DNA of 64,000 nucleotides, from positions 1,426,501 to 1,490,500 of the forward strand of contig NZ_CP031834.1 of assembly GCF_003590645.1 (NCBI RefSeq). The letters run 5' to 3'. Below the pieces are notes generated by a model. It saw only the letters and a list, made by a program, of their open reading frames with translations, did not search any database and was not told where the DNA came from. The translations under genes were made by a program, and so were the position numbers. Source of the DNA: Mesorhizobium sp. DCY119. GTDB taxonomy: Bacteria > Pseudomonadota > Alphaproteobacteria > Rhizobiales > Rhizobiaceae. Below are positions 57,342 through 64,000 of the stretch, piece by piece. Each line of letters begins with the position of its first letter. Within the stretch, counting starts at the first letter, position 1.

Positions 57342-58856
57342 ATGGCAGCTTGCGTTCTCATAGTCGACGACGATCCCGTGCAGCGGCGCCTTCTGGAAGC
57401 CGCAGTCACGAAGTTCGGCTATGAATCCGTGCTGGCAGATGGTGGCGAAGCGGCGCTCAGGCTGCTTGAAGGCGGTGACGTCTCGGTCGTCATCCTCGAT
57501 CTGGCGATGCCCGGCATCGACGGCATCGGCGTGCTCACGGCCATGCGCGAGCGCGGCATCACGCTCCCCGTCATCGTCCAGACCGCCCAAGGCGGCATCG
57601 AGACCGTTGTCTCGGCAATGCGTCACGGCGCGTTCGATTTCGTGGTCAAGCCGGCCTCTCCGGAGCGGTTGAAGACGGCGATCACCAATGCCTTGAAGAT
57701 CGAGACGCTGAGCAGCGAGGCGAAGCGTTCGATCCGCGGTGGCGGCACGCTGACCTTCAAGGACATGATCACCAGAAGCCAGGCGATGGAGCGGGTGATC
57801 CGGCTCGGCCAGAAGGCTGCCGCTTCCAGCATTCCCATCCTGATCGAGGGCGAATCGGGCGTCGGCAAGGAACTCGTCGCCCGCGCCATCCAAGGTTCGA
57901 GCGCGCGCCGGTCGAAGCCGTTTGTCACCGTCAATTGCGGCGCGATCCCCGACAATCTGGTCGAGAGCATTCTGTTTGGCCATGAGAAGGGCTCCTTCAC
58001 CGGCGCGACCGAGAAGCATACGGGCAAGTTTGTAGAAGCTCATACGGGCACGCTGTTTCTCGACGAGATCGGTGACCTGCCGCTCGACGTGCAGGTCAAG
58101 CTGCTGCGCGCAGTGCAGGATGGTGAAGTCGATCCGGTCGGCGGGCGGGCGACCGTCAAGGTCGATATCCGACTGATTTCGGCCACGCACCGCAATCTTC
58201 TGCAGCAGGTCAAGGACGGAAAGTTCCGCGAAGACCTTTTCTACCGGCTGAATGTCTATCCCATCTACGTGCCGCCGCTGCGCGAGCGCCGCGACGATAT
58301 TCCGCATCTCGTTCGGCATTTCATGGCGAAAGTGCCGCCGTCGGATGGGCGCGGCCGTGTCGTGGATATCTCGTCGCGGGCCTTGTCGATGCTTCAGGCC
58401 TATGACTGGCCCGGCAACATCCGCCAATTGGAAAATGCGGTATTTCGGGCGTCCGTGCTGTGCGAAGGTGACGTGCTGACCGAGGAAGAATTTCCGCAGA
58501 TCAGGGCGCAGGTCGAAGGGGTCATCAGGCTTGAGGATGTAGCCTCCGACGAGGCGCTCAGCGATGATGCTGAACCTGCGCTCGGGCGATCCGACGTCGA
58601 GCGCATGCACATCGCCCCGCCGGCAATCGCGCCTGAGACGCATTTCGGCATCCTGAAAGCTCTCGACGATCGAGGCAATGTCCGGTCGCTTGCGGAGGTC
58701 GAACTGGAGATGATCAAGCTGGCCATCGATCACTACAACGGCCAGATGAGCGAGGTTGCCCGCCGGCTTGGCATCGGACGCTCGACCTTGTACAGGAAGC
58801 TCAAAGAATATGGTATCGACCCGGAAACTGGTCGGGCCGAGCGCCTGGTATCCTGA
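57342..58856 (+). CDS. NtrC-type sigma-54-dependent response regulator
   Basis: 504 residues from ATG 57342 (a GTG at 57321 is in frame). The receiver domain (1-120) has the acidic DDD pair and phospho-Asp in VVILDLAMPGIDGIG. The AAA+ domain (about 140-365) has Walker A GESGVGKELVARAI, the sigma-54 contact loop GSFTGATEKHTGKF and Walker B GTLFLDEIGDLPLD. The Fis-type HTH is at the end (EVARRLGIGRSTLYRKLKEY). It activates sigma-54 promoters on phosphorylation. No histidine kinase gene is adjacent, so it is an orphan in this window. It is divergent from pepF. Confidence 0.94.
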   Translation: MAACVLIVDDDPVQRRLLEAAVTKFGYESVLADGGEAALRLLEGGDVSVVILDLAMPGIDGIGVLTAMRERGITLPVIVQTAQGGIETVVSAMRHGAFDFVVKPASPERLKTAITNALKIETLSSEAKRSIRGGGTLTFKDMITRSQAMERVIRLGQKAAASSIPILIEGESGVGKELVARAIQGSSARRSKPFVTVNCGAIPDNLVESILFGHEKGSFTGATEKHTGKFVEAHTGTLFLDEIGDLPLDVQVKLLRAVQDGEVDPVGGRATVKVDIRLISATHRNLLQQVKDGKFREDLFYRLNVYPIYVPPLRERRDDIPHLVRHFMAKVPPSDGRGRVVDISSRALSMLQAYDWPGNIRQLENAVFRASVLCEGDVLTEEEFPQIRAQVEGVIRLEDVASDEALSDDAEPALGRSDVERMHIAPPAIAPETHFGILKALDDRGNVRSLAEVELEMIKLAIDHYNGQMSEVARRLGIGRSTLYRKLKEYGIDPETGRAERLVS

Positions 58857-59072
58857 CCCAATTCTTAACCAGCGCCACGCAAGGCCCAGACGATAAACCC
58901 CCGGTTTACCAAGAACTCCCGCGCTTAATTTTTGCCGGGATAATGCCACGGTGTCACCGCATTTCGACTTCAATAAGCAGTGATTAACCATTAGGATCGA
59001 TATTCGGACGTAACTTTCCACGTCCGGAAATTCAAATCCGGGGACAAACGGCAGTCTGTAAGGCCTTTTGAT

Positions 59073-60917
59073 TTGATTAGCATCGAGCGATTCACAACCC
59101 GGCGATTCTTCAAAACGACCGGCTGGCAAGGTTTGCTGGCGGTATTGATGGTCGCCTTCGGTTTCCTCACTCTGGCAGCATCCGCGGCAAGCGCCGAGAC
59201 ACGGACGTTGAAGCTCTACTTCATCCATACCAAGGAGAAGGCAGAGATCACGTTCAAGCGGAATGGCCGCTACGATCAGTCCGGCCTGCAGCAGATCAAC
59301 CGCTTCCTGCGCGACTGGCGCCGCAACGAACCGACCAAGATGGACCCGCGGCTTCTCGACCTGGTCTGGGAGGCTTACAAGGCCTCCGGATCGCGCGACT
59401 ACATCCACGTCGTTTCGGCCTATCGTTCGCCGGCCACCAATTCCATGCTGCGCGGCCGCAGCAAGGGTGTCGCCAACAAGAGCCAGCACATGCTCGGCAA
59501 GGCGATGGATTTTTATCTCCCCGACGTGCGGCTCAAGACGCTGCGCGAGATCGGCCTGAAGATGCAGGCTGGCGGTGTCGGCTACTATCCGACGTCCGGC
59601 TCGCCCTTCGTTCACTTTGACGTCGGCAATGTGCGCCATTGGCCGCGCATGAGCCGCAAGGAACTGGTCGCAGTCTTCCCGAACGGCAAGACACTGCATG
59701 TGCCGAGCGACGGCAAACCGTTGCCGGGCTTCGAGCAGGCGGTCGCTGCCTATGAGGCCCGCAAGGGCAGGGGCGATCTGGCTATCGCGCTGGCCAGCAA
59801 CAACAGCGGCAGCAAACGCTCCGGCGGGCTTCTTGCAGCCTTCTTCGGCGGCGGCGGTGGAGCCGACGACGACGAAGACAGCAGCCCGGTCGTAGCTTCT
59901 GCCGCACCGGCTCCGAAGGCCGCCGTCAGGCAGGCTCCGGCAGCACAGGCCCCAGCGGCTAAGGCAGCACCTTTGCCCGGCATCCAGATATTGTCTCCGG
60001 ACGAGGCTCAGCGCGCCGATATTCCGGTGGCGGATACGCCGAAGCCGGTGGAACAGACGCCTGAGACCATCATAGCTGCCCTGCCGGCGCGCAACGTGCC
60101 GCTGCCGGCATTGGCGCCGCGCCCGCAAGCCGAGGTTGCTCCGGCAGTTGCCGCTGCTCAGGCACCGGAACAGGTTCCGTTCGGCATGGCGAGTGCGCCA
60201 TTGCCTGAGACGCCGGCTGCTCCGGAGCAGGAGGTCGCGCTCAACATTCCGTTGCCGACGCGCCGTCCCGACTACACGCCGCCGTCCGAACTCGCGACGC
60301 CTGCCCAGCAGCAAGCGATCCTGCTGGCACTGGCCGAGCCCGAGGGCAAGAACCGGACGATGGCCGACGCTTCGCCCGTACCGCTGCCGGGAAATCGCCC
60401 GGAAACGGCCGATCGCGACATGATCGTGGCAGCGCTGCCCGAAGCGCGGCCGACACTGCCTGAGCCTGCCAATGCCGATGCAGCCGCCAACGCCGCTGCC
60501 GTCGATGCGGAGCTCAAGGCAAGCCATGCGCGCGTCGCAGCACTCAACAATGCCGCGGCCTTGCGCGAAACGGTCACCGAACGCCCCACGTCCGCCTCGG
60601 CAGCCGCAGCGGTCGATACCGGTGCCAAGACGACACGCAAGGCGGCACGCGCCAGCGCCCAGGATTCGAAGCCTGATCGCAAGCCGGTCGTGGTCGCGGC
60701 CCAGCCGCAGGCCGCACGCTGGGTGCTGCACAACGACTATGTGACCAAGGCTTCGGCCGGAACGCGCGCACCTTCCTTCGCCTACAACATCGTGCGGACC
60801 GCGCCGCGTGAAGTCTACACCGCCGGTTTCCAGGCCGAGAACCAGCTGGCCGATGCCAACCGCTTCTCCGGCAAGGCGGTCAAGTTCCTGACGGTGGCGC
60901 GCTTCCAGACCCACTGA
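59073..60917 (+). CDS. DUF882/M15-like zinc peptidase with long Ala/Pro-rich C-terminal part
   Basis: 614 residues from TTG 59073 (TAAGG upstream; no nearby ATG precedes the signal). A basic N-terminus and hydrophobic segment (GLLAVLMVAFGFLTLAASAA) form a signal peptide ending near SAE. The DUF882 domain (about 45-200) has VVSAYRSPATNSMLRGRSKG, SQHMLGKAMDFYLPDV and PFVHFDVGNVRHWP: two His and one Asp positioned like the M15 (VanY/YcbK) zinc site. Residues about 230-560 are low-complexity Ala/Pro-rich, then a C-terminal segment (RWVLHNDYVTKASAGTRAPS) is more ordered. Probably a periplasmic peptidoglycan enzyme, divided by a flexible spacer. Confidence 0.85.
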   Translation: MISIERFTTRRFFKTTGWQGLLAVLMVAFGFLTLAASAASAETRTLKLYFIHTKEKAEITFKRNGRYDQSGLQQINRFLRDWRRNEPTKMDPRLLDLVWEAYKASGSRDYIHVVSAYRSPATNSMLRGRSKGVANKSQHMLGKAMDFYLPDVRLKTLREIGLKMQAGGVGYYPTSGSPFVHFDVGNVRHWPRMSRKELVAVFPNGKTLHVPSDGKPLPGFEQAVAAYEARKGRGDLAIALASNNSGSKRSGGLLAAFFGGGGGADDDEDSSPVVASAAPAPKAAVRQAPAAQAPAAKAAPLPGIQILSPDEAQRADIPVADTPKPVEQTPETIIAALPARNVPLPALAPRPQAEVAPAVAAAQAPEQVPFGMASAPLPETPAAPEQEVALNIPLPTRRPDYTPPSELATPAQQQAILLALAEPEGKNRTMADASPVPLPGNRPETADRDMIVAALPEARPTLPEPANADAAANAAAVDAELKASHARVAALNNAAALRETVTERPTSASAAAAVDTGAKTTRKAARASAQDSKPDRKPVVVAAQPQAARWVLHNDYVTKASAGTRAPSFAYNIVRTAPREVYTAGFQAENQLADANRFSGKAVKFLTVARFQTH

Positions 60918-60942
60918 CGGCAACGCCGAACTCGAAAAACAA

Positions 60943-60969
60943 AGCGCCGGGTTTTGCCCGGCGCTTTTT
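60943..60969 (+). terminator. intrinsic terminator after the DUF882 gene
   Basis: AGCGCCGGG and CCCGGCGCT pair across TTTTG and are followed by TTTTG. It lies 26 nt after the stop. The preceding A-run lets it work for the convergent eda gene as well. Confidence 0.9.
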
Positions 60970-61033
60970 GTTTGTGGGTTCGGTATCGGCAGCGTCATCT
61001 GTGTTGCGACGGAGGAGCGCCTGTGGCTTGTGC

Positions 61034-61678
61034 TCAGCCCTTGCGCAGGCCGGAAGCTTCACGGGCTAGAGCCTCGATGGCAGCCCAATCGCCGGCCTTG
61101 ACGAGGTCGTCGGGCGCGACCCAGGAGCCGCCGACGCAGTTCACATTGGGCAGGGACAGGTAGTCGCGTGCGTTCTTGGCGGAGACGCCGCCGGTCGGGC
61201 AGAATTTGATGCCGGCGAAGGGCGAGGCGAGCGCCTTGAGGAAGGATGCGCCGCCCGCCTGTTCGGCCGGGAAGAACTTTAGAAAATCCAGCCCGGCCTC
61301 GCGCGCGGCCATGATCTCGCCCGGTGTGATCGCACCCGGCAGCAGCGGAACTTCGCTGTTGCCCGCGGCTGCAAGAAGTTCGCGCGTCACGCCCGGGCTG
61401 ACGATGAATTTCGAGCCCGCTTTCTCGGCCTGCTCGAACTGCCTGGCGTCGAGAATGGTGCCGGAGCCGACGATCGCTTCCTCGACCTCCCCTGCTGCCC
61501 GGCGGATCGCCTCCAGCGCATCGGGCGTCCTCAGCGTGATCTCTATGGCGCGCAAGCCGCCGCGCGCCAGAGCGCGCGCCAGCGGCACGGCATCTGCCAC
61601 ATTGTCGATCTTCAAAACAGGGATGACCGGCTGGCCGTCGAGGAGGGAAAGGAGCTTTTCGGTCTTGCTGGACATCAT
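61034..61678 (-). CDS. eda: 2-dehydro-3-deoxyphosphogluconate (KDPG) aldolase
   Basis: 214 residues from ATG 61678 (a second ATG follows at once; AAGAGAAAG upstream). TIM-barrel class I aldolase with VIPVLKIDNVADAVPLARAL, IEITLRTPDALEAIR (Glu), VGSGTILDARQFEQAEKAGS and the Schiff-base Lys in LDFLKFFPAEQAGG, then CPTGGVSAKNARDYL. It cleaves KDPG to pyruvate and glyceraldehyde-3-phosphate, the last Entner-Doudoroff step, and may act on KDPGal or 4-hydroxy-2-oxoglutarate. No edd neighbour is seen. Confidence 0.93.
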   Translation of the reverse strand: MMSSKTEKLLSLLDGQPVIPVLKIDNVADAVPLARALARGGLRAIEITLRTPDALEAIRRAAGEVEEAIVGSGTILDARQFEQAEKAGSKFIVSPGVTRELLAAAGNSEVPLLPGAITPGEIMAAREAGLDFLKFFPAEQAGGASFLKALASPFAGIKFCPTGGVSAKNARDYLSLPNVNCVGGSWVAPDDLVKAGDWAAIEALAREASGLRKG

Positions 61679-61859
61679 GCTTTCTCTTGGCAGGCTAGAT
61701 CGCCGGGCGTCCATTCGGACGCGCAAAGGACGATCTAGTAGTTTGAATGAGCATCGGAATATTCCGAAAACCGGCACTCACTTTTCGGTCCGATGCTCCA
61801 TGAATTTCAATCGATTTAGCAGACGCCGACCGGCAAGTCCACGTGAGCATGGATTGTTG

Positions 61860-62609
61860 TTACCCCCTCCAGAGCAAGTTCGCCAGTTTCCTCAGCATTG
61901 CGCGCCAGCCGCCAGCCTGTGCCGTTTTGGCAGGCGCCGCACCGGGAAGCGCGACCGTTGGCGAGATTTCGCTGCGGGCAGGTGCACCGCCAGATGGCGA
62001 AGCTGCTGTGGCGTTGGCCGTCTCGCTCGCCCTGTAGCGCTTGTAGGCAGCTGCGATCTTCGTGTGGTAGGCGTGGCGCTTGTAATCCGGCCCGTTGTAG
62101 CCGCGCGCGAAAGCATCCCAGTCGTGCCGGCGGATAGCCGGAACGAGACCGCTCTTTTCGATATAGCGCTCCATCAGTCTCGTCTGGCCGGCAACGCCGG
62201 AGCGCGCCTGCCTCACCAGTGCCTCGACATTGGCAAAGCCCAACCATGCCCAATGGGTGCCCATGACCTGGCCGAGGCCCCAGGATACGGACTCATATGC
62301 CGCCTTGCGGTCAATGGCTGCTGCGCGTTCCAGCATGCGCCAGCGGGCCTCCTGCGTCTTCGGGTTCGGAACGCCGCCTGCGGCTGGCGACGAAAGCTTT
62401 TGCGCGCGTGCTTTCGCGCGATTGTCAGGCGACAGGCGTCGGTCGAAATAGTGGCCCTCGAAACGGATCATCGGCTCCTTGCGCCCTTTCACCAGAGCGT
62501 AGGCCTTGCCGGCGCTTTCCACCTCGGCAATGGCCAGCAATGCGGCGGGTTCGATGTCGAGGGTCTTTGCGACGGCGGAAATTTCGCGGATGGTTTCCTT
62601 GCTGAACAT
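61860..62609 (-). CDS. N-acetylmuramidase-domain (DUF3380) protein, phage-lysin-like
   Basis: 249 residues from ATG 62609 with AAGGAG 11 nt upstream. The N-acetylmuramidase domain (about 5-185) is marked by LAIAEVESAGKAYALVKGRK, the Glu in MIRFEGHYFDRRLSP, SVSWGLGQVMGTHWAWLGF and FARGYNGPDYKRHAYH. Residues about 195-249 form an Ala/Pro-rich tail ending in a short hydrophobic-basic helix (AMLRKLANLLWRG). It would cut the MurNAc-GlcNAc bond in peptidoglycan. No signal peptide and no other phage gene is nearby, so it may be a domesticated endolysin. Convergent with eda over a 181-nt gap. Confidence 0.87.
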   Translation of the reverse strand: MFSKETIREISAVAKTLDIEPAALLAIAEVESAGKAYALVKGRKEPMIRFEGHYFDRRLSPDNRAKARAQKLSSPAAGGVPNPKTQEARWRMLERAAAIDRKAAYESVSWGLGQVMGTHWAWLGFANVEALVRQARSGVAGQTRLMERYIEKSGLVPAIRRHDWDAFARGYNGPDYKRHAYHTKIAAAYKRYRASETANATAASPSGGAPARSEISPTVALPGAAPAKTAQAGGWRAMLRKLANLLWRG

Positions 62610-62784
62610 TTGCGGCGGCACTCCTTGTTTTGCCCGCCAATTCTCGCCGCGTTTTCGCAGGCGGGGATAAACTTGCGCGTTTTACGATATGCCCGCCGGT
62701 GCGCCGCTGGTGCAAGATTATGAAAACATGGGTATTTTTCACCGGGCTTGAAACAAAAACGCTCAAAAGCTACTGGCGGTGACC

Positions 62785-63711
62785 ATGAATTCATCCACAT
62801 CCCGCCAAGCCTTCCGCGTTGCCGCGCTCTACCGGTTCTGCCGGTTCGAAGCGTTTGCCGAGCTGCAAGCGCCGTTGGCCGCCTTCTGCTGCGCTCGTGG
62901 CATCAAGGGTACGCTGCTGCTTGCGCGCGAAGGCATTAACGGCACGGTGGCCGGAACCGAGGCGGCGATCGGCGAACTCGTCGCCTGGCTCGAAGCCATT
63001 CCCGAGCTTGCCGGGCTTGAGCTCAAATACAGCCACGCCGCCGAAATGCCGTTCCACCGCATGAAAGTGCGCCTGAAGCGCGAGATCGTGACGATGGGCG
63101 TGGAGGGCATCGACCCGCTGGAAGGGGCCGGGGCCTATGTCGCGCCGCAGGACTGGAACGCGCTGATTTCCGACCCCGGCACCTTGGTCATCGATACGCG
63201 CAACGACTATGAGGTCTCGATCGGCACGTTCCAGGGCGCAGTCGACCCGAAGACCAAGAGCTTTCGCGAGTTTCCCGACTGGGTAGCGGCACATCGCGAC
63301 GAGCTTGAGGGCCGCAAGGTGGCGATGTTCTGCACCGGCGGCATTCGCTGCGAGAAGGCGACCGCCTATGTGAAATCGCTCGGCATCGAGGACGTCTTTC
63401 ATCTCAAGGGCGGCATCCTGAAATATCTCGAGGATGTGCCGGCCGAAGAAAGCCTCTGGCAGGGCGAGTGCTTCGTCTTCGACGAGCGCGTTTCCGTTTC
63501 GCATGGTCTCGAGCCGGGCGATATCGGCCTCTGCCGCGCCTGCCGCCACCCGATCACGCCGGAAGAGAAGCTTTCGCCGCAGTTCAGCGATGGCGTGTCC
63601 TGCCCGCATTGCTATGAGGCCCGCACCGACGAGGACCGCGCCCGCTACGCCGAGCGCCAGCGTCAGGTGGCTCTGGCGGAGAAGCGTGGCGAGAAGCATA
63701 TCGGGAGCTAG
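62785..63711 (+). CDS. trhO: tRNA uridine-5-hydroxylase TrhO (rhodanese-family, YceA)
   Basis: 308 residues from ATG 62785 (a GTG at 62779 is in frame). The N-terminal ferredoxin-like UPF0176 domain is [20 protein letters not shown] with [10 protein letters not shown]. The rhodanese domain has [20 protein letters not shown] and the active Cys in [20 protein letters not shown]. The C-terminal zinc-ribbon-like [20 protein letters not shown] with CPHCYEAR completes the family. It hydroxylates U34 of certain tRNAs, using O2, in the route to 5-methoxy or carboxymethoxy uridine. It is divergent from the muramidase gene. Confidence 0.94.
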   Translation: MNSSTSRQAFRVAALYRFCRFEAFAELQAPLAAFCCARGIKGTLLLAREGINGTVAGTEAAIGELVAWLEAIPELAGLELKYSHAAEMPFHRMKVRLKREIVTMGVEGIDPLEGAGAYVAPQDWNALISDPGTLVIDTRNDYEVSIGTFQGAVDPKTKSFREFPDWVAAHRDELEGRKVAMFCTGGIRCEKATAYVKSLGIEDVFHLKGGILKYLEDVPAEESLWQGECFVFDERVSVSHGLEPGDIGLCRACRHPITPEEKLSPQFSDGVSCPHCYEARTDEDRARYAERQRQVALAEKRGEKHIGS

Positions 63712-63719
63712 GCGGGCCA

Positions 63720-63912
63720 CTCCTTCTCCCCTTGAGGGAGAAGGTGGATTGGCGCACAGCGCCAAGACGGATGAGGGGTGTTGGACGGAGTGGCGTCTGT
63801 TCCGAACAGCCGTAGCAGGCATAGCTACCCCGTCCCCTCGTCGCATTTCTTCCAACACCCCTCATCCGACCTCCCTTCGGGTTGGCCTCCTTCTCCCACA
63901 ACGGGAGAAGGA
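63720..63912. repeat. modular palindromic repeat (two facing hairpins)
   Basis: CCTTCTCCCCTTGAGGGAGA (about 63722) and CCTTCTCCCACAACGGGAGA (about 63890) flank complementary inner words (GATGAGGGGTGTTGGA near 63770 and TCCAACACCCCTCATC near 63848). The same design as 2360-2503. It follows trhO, with no gene inside. Confidence 0.8.
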
Positions 63913-63930
63913 GGCGCGCTTCATCGCCAC

Positions 63931-63977
63931 CCTCCCTCATCCTGAGGTGCGAGCGTAGCGAGCCTCGAAGGACGCAC
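63931..63977. repeat. single copy of the CTCATCCTGAGGTGCGA repeat family
   Basis: It shares CCTCCCTCATCCTGAGGTGC and GAGCCTCGAAGGACGCAC with the arms at 11968-12147 but has a different 7-nt centre. It is a variant, half-size member of the same family at the right edge of the window. Confidence 0.75.
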
Positions 63978-64000
63978 CTATTCATCGCCACGCCTGCTTT

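Noticed and set aside
57336-60998. 1220-codon minus-strand open frame across the NtrC-like and DUF882 genes
   Set aside because: It spans two real genes and the gap between them, with no domain of its own. It is an artefact of high GC.
61860-62609. Prophage remnant
   Set aside because: Only the muramidase is phage-like. There is no integrase, capsid, holin or tail gene, and flanks are ordinary chromosomal genes.

Overview
The window looks like a chromosomal segment of an alphaproteobacterium of the order Rhizobiales (Hyphomicrobiales), most likely Mesorhizobium/Phyllobacteriaceae-like. That placement is an inference from gene content: an Omp10-type lipoprotein of the Brucella kind, homospermidine synthase, CpdR, a ROSE thermometer in front of an hsp20 gene, a rhizobial-style small RNA carrying an anti-Shine-Dalgarno motif, and many short palindromic intergenic repeats. 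Codon use is high-GC throughout. I see no insertion sequence, integrase, prophage block or CRISPR array.

Layout. 1-7 kb: the tail of an acyl-CoA dehydrogenase, two zinc-independent MDR oxidoreductases (the second interrupted by an in-frame amber codon), then an RND efflux pair on the minus strand. 7-19.2 kb: a catabolic locus made of an RpiR-type regulator divergent from an N-formylglutamate-amidohydrolase-family hydrolase, an APC permease, a glutamine-synthetase-like ligase, an aldehyde dehydrogenase, an iron-type alcohol dehydrogenase and a complete ABC importer. 19.2-20.6 kb: about 1.35 kb without a protein gene, holding large inverted repeats, a GC-rich block with several strong hairpins, and tRNA-Val(GAC). 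20.7-26.2 kb: cpdR, a second FGase-family gene, a candidate sRNA, an inositol-phosphatase-family gene (hisN-like), a lysophospholipase-like hydrolase, ROSE-controlled hsp20 and threonine aldolase. 26.6-33 kb: gltB and gltD. 33-43.8 kb: envelope and signalling genes (SGNH/DUF459 protein, MltB-like transglycosylase, galU, an outer-membrane barrel, kdsD/kpsF, an MHYT-GGDEF-EAL protein, an NfeD/SPFH pair). 43.9-57.2 kb, all on the minus strand: a DAO oxidoreductase, hemH, a 5'-nucleotidase with LysM, a PaaK-like ligase, a YugP-like protease, omp10, homospermidine synthase, a DUF3445 protein, pabC, pabB and an M3 oligoendopeptidase. 57.3-63.7 kb: an NtrC-type response regulator, a DUF882 protein, eda, an N-acetylmuramidase and trhO.

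How genes may work together. The most interesting unit is the 7-19 kb locus. Its enzymes can be arranged as a gamma-glutamylation route for an amino alcohol such as ethanolamine: the GS-like ligase would cap the amine with glutamate, the iron alcohol dehydrogenase and aldehyde dehydrogenase would oxidise the free alcohol to an acid, and the FGase-family hydrolase would release glutamate plus an amino acid. Two importers (APC and ABC) would supply substrate and the RpiR protein would control expression. This order of reactions is inferred. The gene set, order and active-site motifs are visible in the sequence.
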